A stretch of DNA of 64,000 nt from assembly GCA_029974595.1 (NCBI GenBank), contig JARKRC010000047.1, positions 19,507 through 83,506 of the forward strand. Direction: 5' to 3'. The notes under the pieces were generated by a model. It had not been told where the DNA came from. It saw only the letters and a program-made list of their open reading frames with translations, and made no database searches. The DNA is from Ereboglobus sp. Its GTDB lineage: Bacteria; Verrucomicrobiota; Verrucomicrobiia; Opitutales; Opitutaceae. This document shows, piece after piece, positions 36,619 to 47,529 of the stretch; position 1 is the first letter of the stretch; each line of letters begins with the position of its first letter. The position numbers and the translations under genes are program-made.

Positions 36619-36841
36619 GATTGCGTTTGCGGATAGCATGAGCTTATGGCCGGGCAGGGAAGCCAAAAATCAGAAGGCGGCCGTGTTTGCATCCGTGCGG
36701 TTTGCACCTCCTGTGCCAAACCGCCTCAGCCTGTCCGCGCCCGCGGGCACTCCTGACACACCCTGTCCCATCCGCGCCCGCGCTTTCCCAAGCAAGCACG
36801 CCCGGTTGCCGCGGCACGCATCATGCGTTAGCATTCGCATT

Positions 36842-39424
<2,583 letters not shown>

Positions 39425-39510
39425 TTAGCCCGGCGTCGGCCGTCTTCCGATTGCGCGGCTTCGTGCTGTGACGCCACATGCGTTGTCCTTTGACCCGGCC
39501 GCGGATCCAG

Positions 39511-40545
39511 CTATCGATTCAGGCCAAATCCAAGATGGTCGAACAGTTGGCGGAAGCGATCGCAATGCGCCATGATGGCTTCGTCGCCGCGAGTCTCGAC
39601 GGGCAGGGAAAAAAACGCAGGCAGCGTGGAGTTTCCGAGCGACGCATAGTCGAGATGGCGCCGCCACTCGATGGCCTGCAACTCGGGCGATGCAGCGATG
39701 AGTCGCTCGTCGTTGAGCAGGGTGTTCAGTTGCTCCAGCAATCGAAAGATCCCGGCCCAAGGCACCCAGGAGGGAAAGGCTCGCTCCTGAGAAATCTTCC
39801 AGGTGGCAAGGAAGCGCCATTCGTCATGACGGAGCGAAAAATGTTTTTCCCGGCCCTTGCGGAGGGATCGGACATGGCCGGAGCGTTCCAGTTCGTTGAG
39901 CGTGATTTGAATGGACCGGCGGAAATAGCCGGTCTGGCGCGCGATCTCAGCGGGATGACCGGCCTCGTGCGCCAGCAGCCATGCCATGACCTCGGCGCGG
40001 GATTGCCGGCCAAACAGAGCACGAAGCTTGAGCAGCAGGTTGCCCGGCTGATCCATGCGTGGCGCGACGGACAGGCCGCGGTAGTGAACCGGACCGCGCA
40101 GCCAGCCTCGCTCAAGAAAATCCTGATCCGCGGCGCCGAAGTGCCCCTCCCCGGGAAAAAACGGTGCGGGCGAGCCGGAGACCCCGGCAGACGACTTTCC
40201 AATGGTCTTCCATTTTTTGTGCGCGGGCAAGCGGGCCAAACGCGTGGCGATGACGGACAGAATTGAGGCGTCACCGAGCGTATGTTCCTCATGCAGGCGA
40301 GCGAGCCGCTGGAGATTGATCCAATCGGCCTGATCCTGAAGCCAGTCGAGAATCTCGTCGAAAAGACGGGCATCTATCCGGGCGAGCGTGGTGGACGCGA
40401 GAAGCAACGCCTCGGGGTCCAGAATGGCCTTGTCAGACGCCGAAGCGGCATGGCCGGAAACCCCCAGCGTGATCCACTGGCACCAGAGAAGATCGAGGAT
40501 GGCTGAGCGAGCCTCGTTCTTAAAGTTGAGCAGCGAGGTCGGCAT
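39511..40545 (-). CDS. Winged-helix-like regulatory protein paired with a nucleotidyltransferase
   Basis: 344 residues. No family recognised with certainty. The middle and C-terminal part look like a MarR/wHTH segment: SRAEVMAWLLAHEAGHPAEIARQTGYFRRSIQITLNELE split as a recognition helix, then SGHVRSLRKGREKHFSLRHDEW as a wing. The N-terminal half is helical. The ATG at 40545 lies inside the 3' end of the NTase gene (26-bp overlap), so the two are coupled. Moderate GC and isolation suggest an acquired module. Possible toxin-antitoxin or AbiE-like partner; unproven. Confidence 0.6.
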   Translation of the reverse strand: MPTSLLNFKNEARSAILDLLWCQWITLGVSGHAASASDKAILDPEALLLASTTLARIDARLFDEILDWLQDQADWINLQRLARLHEEHTLGDASILSVIATRLARLPAHKKWKTIGKSSAGVSGSPAPFFPGEGHFGAADQDFLERGWLRGPVHYRGLSVAPRMDQPGNLLLKLRALFGRQSRAEVMAWLLAHEAGHPAEIARQTGYFRRSIQITLNELERSGHVRSLRKGREKHFSLRHDEWRFLATWKISQERAFPSWVPWAGIFRLLEQLNTLLNDERLIAASPELQAIEWRRHLDYASLGNSTLPAFFSLPVETRGDEAIMAHCDRFRQLFDHLGFGLNR

Positions 40546-41116
40546 GGCCCAAGTGGCGGAGGAGATCGGAGAGCACGAAGCGAAACCCCTCCGACGGGTC
40601 CTGCAAGCGGGTCCAACGAGCGGCGGCAAGCAACTCGTCGGCGGTTGGATTGAGGTCGCGCAAGTCCGCGACATGACGTCCCGGCCCTTGATCGGCCGCG
40701 GCGTAGAGTTTGAAATGAATCTGGTCGTAGCGGCCGACAAAACCGATGGTGAGGACCGTACCATAGGAACGGTTCGTGAGGCGATCCTCGATCCCGGTCG
40801 GAAAGCCCAACCGGAAGAAAGAGTCGTCGGCGGGTCCGGTGTTGAACCAGTCGGCAGGCAGATCGAGTTCGGAGCCGACAGCGTTGGCCGCCGCGATGAT
40901 CTCAGGCGGCAAGGGCTTCGCTTGTACCAAACGCCGTGCTTCGAGCCGCGCAAGCACGTCTACGTCGCGAGTCGCCGTGCGGCTGATCAGCCCGAGCGCG
41001 AGCAAGGACGAACCGCCACAAACCACAAAGTGGCAGGGCGGATGCCCGCGACTGGCCAAAACTTCGCCGAGGAGGTTAAGCGCGCGTTCCAAGATGTCTT
41101 TACCAAAACGATTCAC
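40520..41116 (-). CDS. Nucleotidyltransferase-fold protein (DUF6036/AbiEii-like)
   Basis: 198 residues. The polymerase-beta-like NTase signature is seen as HFVVCGGSSLLALGLISRTATRDVDVLA (G-G-S...x...D-V-D, split over about residues 28-56), with the paired acids. Such small NTases often act as toxins that modify tRNA or proteins (MNT, AbiEii) or as their relatives. Start GTG 41116, 10 bp inside a palindromic region (41126-41150). The second gene overlaps its end by 26 bp. The NTase precedes its partner; AbiE has the reverse order. Confidence 0.65.
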   Translation of the reverse strand: MNRFGKDILERALNLLGEVLASRGHPPCHFVVCGGSSLLALGLISRTATRDVDVLARLEARRLVQAKPLPPEIIAAANAVGSELDLPADWFNTGPADDSFFRLGFPTGIEDRLTNRSYGTVLTIGFVGRYDQIHFKLYAAADQGPGRHVADLRDLNPTADELLAAARWTRLQDPSEGFRFVLSDLLRHLGHADLAAQL

Positions 41117-41125
41117 GCGAACATA

Positions 41126-41150
41126 TGAACTACTTGATATGGGTAGTTCA
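41126..41150 (-). promoter_or_regulatory. Palindromic operator candidate before the NTase/wHTH pair
   Basis: Perfect 8-bp arms TGAACTAC/GTAGTTCA with a 9-bp spacer, immediately upstream of the GTG start. Upstream on the minus strand is an AT-rich TATTAAAAT block (about 41153-41165) that could be the -10 region. The arrangement fits autoregulation by the wHTH protein. Inference from position only. Confidence 0.6.
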
Positions 41151-41218
41151 AGTGTATTTTAATATGTCCCTTCAAGAGCTCGAAGGCGTGGCCGACGATA
41201 CGATCCGCTTCTGGCGGA

Positions 41219-42382
41219 TCATGCCGCGAGTTTCAAAATCTCCTCGACCTTTGCGGGTGTGATGTCCTCACGCTCTCCAATAGCAGTCTCTCCGCGCGCT
41301 TCCAGCCTCCGGGCAACTTCCGCGGCGGTCTTTCCGGCGTCCACCTGATAATCCTGCAGGCGCGTCTTGATTCCGATGCTCTCGTAAAACGCGCGCGTTT
41401 TCTCAATGGCCGCATCGATGCGCGCGTCCTCGCCGCCACTTTTGATATCCCAAACGCGTTCGGCATACTGGAGCAGTTTCGCACGTTTTCCTTCTCGCTG
41501 CACCTGCATCAAACTCGGCAGCACGATCGCGAGCGTGCGCGCATGATCGATGCCGTGCAGCGCGGTCAATTCGTGCCCGATCGTGTGTGTCGCCCAATCG
41601 CCGGGCACGCCGGCGCTGAGCGAACCGTTCAGAGCCCACGTCGCGGCCCAGACGAGGTTCGCGCGCGCGTCGTAATCGCGCGGGTTTGCCATTGTGCGCG
41701 GCGCGACATCGATGAGCACCCGCATCACCGACTCGGCGAAACGATCCTGAATCTGACCATCCGCAGGGAACGTGAGATATTGCTCGATCACATGGCAGAA
41801 CGCGTCGCCGATGCCGTTCGCAACCTGGCGCTCCGGCAGCGAAAATGTCGTCTCGGGATCAAGCACGGAGAATTTCGGGAAAACCTGCGGATGATAAAAT
41901 GCCAGTTTTTCCTTGGTCGCGCGGCGCGAGATTACCGAATTGCCATTGGCCTCGGAGCCGGTGGCGGGCAGCGTGAGCACCGCGCCGATGGGCAGCACCG
42001 GCCCCTTGATGGCCGCGCCATGAGTGACGAGAATCTGCCATGCGTCGCCCTCGTGGTGCACCGCGGCGGCGACGAGTTTCGCGCCGTCGAGCACGGAGCC
42101 TCCGCCCACGGCGAGCACCCAGTCGCATGTTTCCTTCCGCGCGAGTTCGACGGCGCGCATGAGCGTGTCGAAATCGGGGTTGGCCTCGACGCCCCAGAAC
42201 TCATGCGTCACGCGCGCGCCGAGGTTTTTTTTGACCTGCTCATAAACGCCGTTGGCCTTGATGGAGCCGCCGCCGGCGAGCAGGAGCACGCGGGCGTTGG
42301 CGGGAAGCTCGCGGTTGATTTTGGCGATCTGGCCGCGGCCAAAGTGAATGCGGGTTGGATTGTGATAAGTGAAATTTTCCAT
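41219..42382 (-). CDS. yqhD: Iron-dependent alcohol/aldehyde reductase YqhD
   Basis: 387 residues, like E. coli YqhD, an NADPH-dependent aldehyde reductase of the Fe-ADH family. The match is strong along the chain: NPTRIHFGRGQIA, AVGGGSVLDGAKL, VLTLPATGSEANGNSVIS, IGDAFCHVIEQY, GDWATHTIGHELTALHG (His metal ligands), DHARTLAIVLPSLM. It detoxifies short and peroxidation-derived aldehydes. Start ATG 42382 (MENFTYHNPTRI). A hairpin GATCCGC/GGCGGATC at 41201-41220 follows the stop, without a T-run. Monocistronic. Confidence 0.92.
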   Translation of the reverse strand: MENFTYHNPTRIHFGRGQIAKINRELPANARVLLLAGGGSIKANGVYEQVKKNLGARVTHEFWGVEANPDFDTLMRAVELARKETCDWVLAVGGGSVLDGAKLVAAAVHHEGDAWQILVTHGAAIKGPVLPIGAVLTLPATGSEANGNSVISRRATKEKLAFYHPQVFPKFSVLDPETTFSLPERQVANGIGDAFCHVIEQYLTFPADGQIQDRFAESVMRVLIDVAPRTMANPRDYDARANLVWAATWALNGSLSAGVPGDWATHTIGHELTALHGIDHARTLAIVLPSLMQVQREGKRAKLLQYAERVWDIKSGGEDARIDAAIEKTRAFYESIGIKTRLQDYQVDAGKTAAEVARRLEARGETAIGEREDITPAKVEEILKLAA

Positions 42383-42429
42383 GACGGGGAAATATGCCCG
42401 TTTCCACGGGCAACGCAAGCGGAGGCGGA

Positions 42430-42949
42430 GGGCAGAGGAAGAGGGAGCGGGGAGGGCTCACGGGTTGTAGTGACACGGACCGCGAGCCCGTGTGATTGAT
42501 CGGGTCGGGTGGCACGGGCATCTTGCCCGTGTGTTTGGGCTAATTTTAACCGCGAATGAACGTGAAAAACCGAGAATAGAAGACGAGTCTGGGACGTCCG
42601 GGCACGCCAAAGGCGTGTCACTCGTCAGCCCAATGATCGAGCGTTGCGCGAGACCTTGGGTATTGAAGGTTTGAATGCATGCGCCCTGCAGGGGCGCCAT
42701 AATTTCTCGAATTGCCTCTGTGGCACCCCTGCAGGGTGCCTTTTCCAAATAACAGAAAACCCAGGGTTGTGCGCTGCGCGCTCACCCTGGGCTGACGAAT
42801 GGCACGCCCATGGCGTGCGTCCGAAAATTACGGTTTGGGTGGCACGGGCAACCTGCCCGTGGAATCGTGTGGCATGGGCTGCCAGCCCATGTTTTCAGAA
42901 CACGGGCAGGATGCCCGTGCCACCCAAACCTCCCGATCCGGCAGGTGTG
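42430..42949. repeat. Cluster of palindromic intergenic repeats
   Basis: This 567-bp space (42383-42949) holds no credible gene. Several modules repeat: GGTGGCACGGGCA...TGCCCGTG hairpins at about 42508-42535 and 42840-42924, GCACGCCAAAGGCGTG at 42603, GAGCGTTGCGCGAGACCTTGGG, CGCCCTGCAGGGGCGCC near 42682, and GGCACGCCCATGGCGTGC. The CAGGGGCGCC and GCGAGACCTTGGG modules match 14145-14300. Confidence 0.75.
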
Positions 42950-44080
42950 TTATTCGTCGTCGTCCGTCGCGCGCATGGCGCTCGGGCCGGCATATTCTTT
43001 GCCGGTGAGGCGGGCGAATTTTTCCTCGAAATCAACGCGCTGGAGGGCGGTGATGATTTCGTCGATGTCGCCCTCCATGACTTGCGGGAGGCTGTAGAGT
43101 GTCAGGCCGATGCGGTGGTCGGTGAGGCGGTTTTGGGGAAAATTGTAGGTGCGGATGCGCTCGCTGCGGCCTCCGGTGCCGATCTGGCTGCGGCGGTGCT
43201 CGGCGTATTTTTCGCGCTCCTCGTCCTCCTTGAGCTTGAGGAGGCGGGAGCGGAGGACGGTCATCGCACGGGCTTTGTTCTTGAGCTGCGAGCGTTCGTC
43301 GGCGCACTGCACAATGAGGCCGGTGGGTTTGTGCAGGATCTGCACGGCGGAGTCGGTGGTGTTCACGCCCTGACCGCCGGGGCCGCTGGCGCGGGAAACG
43401 GTGATTTCGAGCTCCTGCGGGTCGATTTTGATGTCAACCTCGCCGGCTTCGGGCAGGACGGCGACGGTGACGGTGGAGGTGTGGATGCGTCCGTTGGCCT
43501 CGGTGACGGGGACGCGCTGCACGCGGTGCACGCCGCTTTCGAATTTGAACTGGCGGTAAACGTCCTGGCCGGTGATGAGGAAGATGACCTCCTTGAAGCC
43601 GCCGCGCTCGGAGACGCTGCTGCTCATGGGCTGGACTTTCCAGCCACGGTTTTCGGCGTAGCGCGAGTAGAGGCGGAAGAGCTCGGCGGCGAAGAGGCTG
43701 GCTTCGTCGCCGCCGGTGCCGGCGCGGATTTCCATGACGGTGTTGCGCGAGTCCGAGGGCTCGGGCGGAATCATGGCGTGGAGGATGGTATCGCGGAGTT
43801 GGTCGCGTTTGCGTTCGAGGTCGGGGAGTTCGAGGGCGGCGAGTTCCTTGAGGTCGGGATCGGCGGCGGCGTTGTCCTTGAGGAGTGCCTGCGCCTCGGC
43901 GATTTCGCCTTCGGTTTTGAGGAAAAGGGCGTGGTCGTCGAGGAGCGCCTTGAGTTTTTGCTGCTCGCGGGAGATGTCGGCGGCCTTGCGCGGGTTTTGG
44001 TAGAAATCAGGAGCGGACATCTGCGCATCGAGTTCGTCGAGGCGGAGCTTGAAAGGCGCAATGTCGGGCAATTGATCCAT
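42950..44080 (-). CDS. prfA: Peptide chain release factor 1
   Basis: 376 residues. RF1 reads UAA/UAG; the PxT-type codon-recognition region reads VPVTEANGRIHTS, with PVT in the place of RF1's PxT. The GGQ loop that triggers peptide release is intact in SGPGGQGVNTTDSAV. Start ATG 44080 is the natural one (MDQLPDIAPFKL). No prmC follows: the 3' side is repeat-rich space, and the 5' side is the cassette array. Confidence 0.95.
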   Translation of the reverse strand: MDQLPDIAPFKLRLDELDAQMSAPDFYQNPRKAADISREQQKLKALLDDHALFLKTEGEIAEAQALLKDNAAADPDLKELAALELPDLERKRDQLRDTILHAMIPPEPSDSRNTVMEIRAGTGGDEASLFAAELFRLYSRYAENRGWKVQPMSSSVSERGGFKEVIFLITGQDVYRQFKFESGVHRVQRVPVTEANGRIHTSTVTVAVLPEAGEVDIKIDPQELEITVSRASGPGGQGVNTTDSAVQILHKPTGLIVQCADERSQLKNKARAMTVLRSRLLKLKEDEEREKYAEHRRSQIGTGGRSERIRTYNFPQNRLTDHRIGLTLYSLPQVMEGDIDEIITALQRVDFEEKFARLTGKEYAGPSAMRATDDDE

Positions 44081-44154
44081 GTGTGGTGTGAAACGGGAAA
44101 TTAAGAGCGAAGATGCCGGAAGAGGGAAGCAATTTGGCGTGCTTGGATGCTTGG

Positions 44155-44218
44155 ACTGCGCGGACGTGTCCGCGCTTTGAAAGCGGCAACATGTCGCCGC
44201 ACTCCAAAGGCTGGCGGC
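44155..44218. repeat. Short palindrome pair
   Basis: GCGCGGACGTGTCCGCGC and GCGGCAACATGTCGCCGC lie back to back between prfA and the last cassette, flanked by TTGGACT and AGTCCAA-like arms. A further copy of the intergenic palindrome style. Confidence 0.55.
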
Positions 44219-44224
44219 TTTCGT

Positions 44225-44285
44225 TTACGTTACTCTTGAAATTGACAAAAGACGACATCGGGTCGTCCGTTCCTTCTGGTTAAGC
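44225..44285 (-). repeat. Degenerate attC-like site, 3' end of second array
   Basis: The minus strand starts with a perfect R'' GCTTAAC overlapping the stop of the 163-residue gene, then CGGACGACCCGATGTCGTC fold-back. No convincing R' core follows; the site is probably truncated. Confidence 0.35.
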
Positions 44286-44771
44286 TACGGTTTTCTTGAT
44301 TTCTGTATACTCTTGCATCGTTCCTCGAAGCGCTCTGTCGAGCTCCGGGAAGACTATCACTATCAGCTTATGCCGCCCGTCGTAGAGCGTGAACCACTTG
44401 TGCCCCTTGTGACCCTTCGAGTAGTCGACACTCATGACGTCATCAAATCGCATTTGGCCGACGATGATACCACGGCGGCGCAAGGTTACTTGGTCACCGG
44501 TGAACTCATACTCTCCGCCGATATAGACGAAGATCCACAGGCCCAGAATCATCATGCAAGGAATCAGCGCTGCGAGAGTCCACTGATCCGGACTCCAAGC
44601 GTTGATTGGAATCGCGTCGTGTAAGAGAACCCAAACGAAGAGAGCAGGTGCTGCGATGCCAAATACTAGGAAGAGAATCGTCAGGAACACCTTGTTCGTA
44701 AGAGGCTCGTTGAATCGTCCTCGAAGTAAACGCAGGAAGTCAAACTCTCGGACTGGCACCGTGGTAGGCAT
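44280..44771 (-). CDS. Membrane protein with PH-like domain in a cassette
   Basis: 163 residues. Two membrane helices (about 29-50 and 65-85: VFLTILFLVFGIAAPALFVW and IPCMMILGLWIFVYIG) are followed by a beta-rich domain (VTLRRRGIIVG, DVMSVDYSKG, WFTLYDGRHKLIVIVFPE) that resembles bacterial PH-like domains. Function unknown. Cassette start about 10 bp from the attC. Confidence 0.6.
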   Translation of the reverse strand: MPTTVPVREFDFLRLLRGRFNEPLTNKVFLTILFLVFGIAAPALFVWVLLHDAIPINAWSPDQWTLAALIPCMMILGLWIFVYIGGEYEFTGDQVTLRRRGIIVGQMRFDDVMSVDYSKGHKGHKWFTLYDGRHKLIVIVFPELDRALRGTMQEYTEIKKTVA

Positions 44772-44780
44772 CGCTTGTTT

Positions 44781-44847
44781 GGATAGCGTTCAGTGATGAG
44801 CCATGGCGGTGCGCAGCACCGACATTGGCTCTGGCCGCTTGTTCGGC
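44781..44847 (-). repeat. attC-like site (second array)
   Basis: 67 bp. R'' GCCGAAC, arms AAGCGGCCAGAGCCAATGTCGGTG and CACCGCCATGGCTCATCACTGAAC (imperfect), degenerate R' GCTATCC. Compact fold with the GGTGC/GCACC centre. Confidence 0.65.
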
Positions 44848-44854
44848 TCTCTTT

Positions 44855-45373
44855 TCATATGCCCATGATAGCTTCGATGCCGGAGTGGACAATCTTCGTG
44901 GATGTCGACTTCACCAAGCTCAGTCGCGCTGAAACTGGGGTGCCATCCAGCGAAAGCTCAACTTCTGCGACAGCTTCGGGTGAGGTCAGCGGGACATCTA
45001 GGAAGCCGACGATGAATACGGGGCTACCAGAACGATCTCGGAACCAACTCCCTCCATCGGCTCGCACAGGAAGCTGATGTGATACTCCTCCGACCGTGAT
45101 CGTCGCACGGGTAACAGCCACTTGGCGCGACGCAGAACTACTCGGGCTGAAGAAAAAGCGGAGCCGATAGGGTGCATCTGTCTGCAGGCCATCATACCAA
45201 AATGGAACCACCATCGGATGGTAGGCGCCATCGACCGAAGCCGAAATACGGCCGCTAGGCAGAATAGCCTCTTTCGAGCTATAGCCCCGCTCTTTGATCG
45301 CTCGCAGGGGTAGCACTACTACCGCAGAGAAGCCGATGCCTAATGCCAGAAAGAGTATATTGCGCGCTCTCAT
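44855..45373 (-). CDS. Uncharacterised exported protein in a cassette
   Basis: 172 residues. An N-terminal hydrophobic segment (ILFLALGIGFSAVVVLPL) could be a signal anchor. The rest is beta-rich with YRLRFFFSPSS, QVAVTRATITVGGVSHQL and VIGFLDVPLTS-type strands. No family recognised. Start 45373 follows the attC core by about 10 bp. Confidence 0.55.
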   Translation of the reverse strand: MRARNILFLALGIGFSAVVVLPLRAIKERGYSSKEAILPSGRISASVDGAYHPMVVPFWYDGLQTDAPYRLRFFFSPSSSASRQVAVTRATITVGGVSHQLPVRADGGSWFRDRSGSPVFIVGFLDVPLTSPEAVAEVELSLDGTPVSARLSLVKSTSTKIVHSGIEAIMGI

Positions 45374-45383
45374 GTCTTCTTTC

Positions 45384-45483
45384 GCCGAATGTTACAGATG
45401 TGCCACGCGGAGGCTCAAGCGTTAAATTGCAAAACCATCGTCCATCCGCGTTGGCACTGGCGACTGGTTTGCCTCTTTATTCA
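45384..45483 (-). repeat. attC-like site (second array)
   Basis: 100 bp. R'' GGCAAAC, arms AGTCGCCAGTGCCAACGCGGATGG and GCCTCCGCGTGGCACATCTGTAAC, R' ATTCGGC (deviates by one). Loop with TTTGCAATTT. Confidence 0.65.
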
Positions 45484-45891
45484 TTCGTGAAATACAACCT
45501 CAGTGCTAAACTTGGCACCCAACATGTCATATAATTCTCGGTTTGAGTATTTTGATTTTGGTGTGCCCTGCCAGCTCTTAAAACCATATGAACCATCACT
45601 TTTTTGGAAACGGTAAATACCGCCGACCGGATAATATGCGTTTCCGACGCCAATCCCTTTGATTCCTTTGGGTGACTGGTAAAAAACGCCGAATGTATCC
45701 TTAGCGACTGGAAAATATATCCCTGCCGGAAAGGAAAAGCCGGACAACGACGGCAAGAATCGTAAATATGTCTTCACTTCAAGACGCGTTTGGTCGATAG
45801 GAACTATGCTAGCTGCAATTGCCGATGTGTCTTCGGGAATGGACGCGCAGCCTGCCAAAAACAGGAATGATGCTAATAATATATATCGCAT
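45481..45891 (-). CDS. Small lipoprotein in a cassette
   Basis: 136 residues with a lipoprotein signal: LLASFLFLAGCAS, lipobox Cys at about 15. The mature chain is beta-rich and aromatic (TYLRFLPSLSGFSFPAGIYF, GVFYQSPKG). No family recognised; a typical surface lipoprotein of integron cassettes. The region is conspicuously AT-richer than flanking genes. Confidence 0.6.
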   Translation of the reverse strand: MRYILLASFLFLAGCASIPEDTSAIAASIVPIDQTRLEVKTYLRFLPSLSGFSFPAGIYFPVAKDTFGVFYQSPKGIKGIGVGNAYYPVGGIYRFQKSDGSYGFKSWQGTPKSKYSNRELYDMLGAKFSTEVVFHE

Positions 45892-45901
45892 GGGGTTCTT
45901 A

Positions 45902-46000
45902 GGCGAACGTCAAAGATCAGCCACGGAGGTAGCTGGCGCGGCTCGTGCGTAAGCACGAGACGTGACAGCTACCGGAGTTGGCTGCATCGCCTTGTTAGGT
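45902..46000 (-). repeat. attC-like site (second array)
   Basis: 99 bp with a perfect R'' ACCTAAC, arms AAGGCGATGCAGCCAACTCCGG and CCGTGGCTGATCTTTGAC, a long central palindrome (TAGCTGTCACGTC/GCACGAGCCGCGCCAGCTA, partial), and R' GTTCGCC. Closely related to 10605-10715 in the first array. Confidence 0.85.
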
Positions 46001-46061
46001 TCCGTTTTCATTTCTCTGGTTTCTATGAAGCGCGGCGTTAGCTCCTGCGTCCACTGCCGCT

Positions 46062-46472
46062 TTAGATCAATGGCCCCTCGTTCTTGGCAATTTGATCTGC
46101 CGACACATACCAAGGAGCATGCTCCGCCCAATAAATATTCGCTTGCGGTATTACGCCTGGATCCGAATCCAATAGTCCGCTTGGCACAACCCAGAATTGT
46201 CGATTCCGGCTCAACTTAGGAACGGGTGAACCGCAGTTCCTGCAAAAGCAACGCGGGAATCCTGGGTTCTCATTCGTATCCACAAATATCTCGATGAGGT
46301 CTTCGCCCTTAGTCCATCTGACAGAACCTTCGGGAAACGCCAGATTCGCGGCATGAACAGACCCACTCGATTTTTGGCACGAACAGCAGTGGCAGTAGAG
46401 AAACTTCAATGCAGTTCCGGTAACCTCGAAGGCCACCTTACCGCATAAACATGATCCCGTGATTGGCTTCAT
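46062..46472 (-). CDS. GFA family protein (glutathione-dependent formaldehyde-activating/CENP-V-like) in a cassette
   Basis: 136 residues, family size. Zinc-binding cysteines in SCLCGKVAFEV and CHCCSCQKSSG, then FCRNCGSPVPK. The family binds zinc and includes Gfa, which conjugates formaldehyde with glutathione; most members are untested. Start ATG 46472 is about 9 bp from the attC core (46481-46487). Unlike other cassettes, the stop lies 62 bp short of the next attC; a tail-like reading frame (TEPNKAMQPTPVAVTSR) fills that gap in another frame. Confidence 0.8.
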   Translation of the reverse strand: MKPITGSCLCGKVAFEVTGTALKFLYCHCCSCQKSSGSVHAANLAFPEGSVRWTKGEDLIEIFVDTNENPGFPRCFCRNCGSPVPKLSRNRQFWVVPSGLLDSDPGVIPQANIYWAEHAPWYVSADQIAKNEGPLI

Positions 46473-46480
46473 AGTATTTT

Positions 46481-46579
46481 GCCTAACGTCAAAGATGAGC
46501 CACGACCGTGGCTGGCGCGAGCCGTGCGACAGCACGGATCGTGACAGACATGGTCGTTGGCTCTGGCACCTTGTTCGGT
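46481..46579 (-). repeat. attC-like site (second array)
   Basis: 99 bp. R'' ACCGAAC, arms AAGGTGCCAGAGCCAACGACC and GGTCGTGGCTCATCTTTGAC, a perfect R' GTTAGGC. The best-conserved site in the window. Confidence 0.88.
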
Positions 46580-46586
46580 TTTTTCT

Positions 46587-47168
46587 TCATCGCTGCAACA
46601 CATACACTGCTTCGCCGAGACGATCGAGCACGCTAGCAACGATGCCTAGTGCATGCTCCACCGTCTTGTGGGTCACTATGATGGATTCGCCACTCACGCA
46701 AAATGCCGACGTCTTAGCCGCGTAAGCCGATAAAGGCGCAAAATTCTCGTGCTGCTTCGAAAATCCACCATGCACCAAACTATTTCTGAGCTTCCCCAAA
46801 AGTGCCCCATGCTCCCAAGCTTCCTTTGTGATCTTTAAATGCAGCTTCGCATAATCGATCAGGTAAAGCTTCGCACGGGGGATGCCCTGCCCCTGAAATT
46901 TCGAGTAGCCAAGGTCAAGATGTTTCACGGCTTTCACAATCTCGCATGCCTCGGTGAATCGCTGCTCCAAATTCGCGTAAATATAAATGGTCGCCGCTGT
47001 CCAATGCAGCGCGGGAATCGTCGTGGTGTAGAGTCCGTATTCGTCTTCCCCGTGAGCTTCCGCCATCTGGTTCAGAAGCTCATCAACCCTCGACGCGTAT
47101 TCCTTCGCGGCTGCGGCGAAGTTAAGGCATTCGAAGTAAAAGCGAGAGTGCGCTGGTATCTTGAGCAT
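46587..47168 (-). CDS. HEPN-motif protein in a cassette
   Basis: 193 residues, nearly all helical. The LLGKLRNSLVHGGF block matches RNxxxH, the catalytic motif of HEPN ribonucleases found in many toxins and defence proteins. The remainder (ALHWTAATIYIYANLEQRF, TEACEIVKAVKHLDLG) resembles no family that I know. No antitoxin partner is visible in the cassette. First cassette of the array; start 47168 is 17 bp from the attI-like core. Confidence 0.6.
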   Translation of the reverse strand: MLKIPAHSRFYFECLNFAAAAKEYASRVDELLNQMAEAHGEDEYGLYTTTIPALHWTAATIYIYANLEQRFTEACEIVKAVKHLDLGYSKFQGQGIPRAKLYLIDYAKLHLKITKEAWEHGALLGKLRNSLVHGGFSKQHENFAPLSAYAAKTSAFCVSGESIIVTHKTVEHALGIVASVLDRLGEAVYVLQR

Positions 47169-47184
47169 GAGGCTGCCCCTTTTT

Positions 47185-47201
47185 GCCGAACGGTATTATT
47201 G
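47185..47201 (-). other. attI-like boundary (5' end of the second array)
   Basis: The minus strand reads CAATAATACCGTTCGGC, matching the block at 13482-13498 except for the Y and core bases. The next 330 bp (47202-47529) are AT-rich, with no integrase or other gene recognised. Confidence 0.45.
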
Positions 47202-47529
47202 AACTGCACTCAGTGCGGCATGAGTGGAATTTGGGAGTGTGGTGATTCTAGTCAGAACGTAATGACTAGAAAATCATGTTTCTCTTGGTTTTCAAGGTCT
47301 TATATCGTAAAAAAGAATCAAGGGTCGTTTTTTTCAGGTAATTTCATGGTTGCTTTGCAATAAATAAAAGCTGCACCGGGTCGGTCATGAGTTCAAAGAT
47401 TGTTTCGTTTCCATACTAACAGGATGTTTTGGATGGCGATGCAATCCCGGTAGAACTTCGGGACCGGAAAAGGGAGCGAGCGATTTTTTGCGGCTCCGCG
47501 TGAGCTTCAAAGTCGTTGGAAATGGCTGC

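Noticed and set aside
36619..36841. CIRCE/HrcA or sigma-32 promoter before clpB
   Set aside because: No matching inverted repeat or promoter hexamers recognised.
41164..41262. Short plus-strand peptide after the NTase promoter region (SLQELEGVADDTIRFWR)
   Set aside because: About 32 codons overlapping yqhD; no support for translation.
45910..46131. 73-codon frame ending in a tail-like peptide
   Set aside because: Overlaps the GFA gene end in another frame and the attC; probably only the attC tail motif, not a gene.
47202..47529. Searched for an integrase next to the second array
   Set aside because: AT-rich, no tyrosine-recombinase pattern in any frame; array judged integrase-less.
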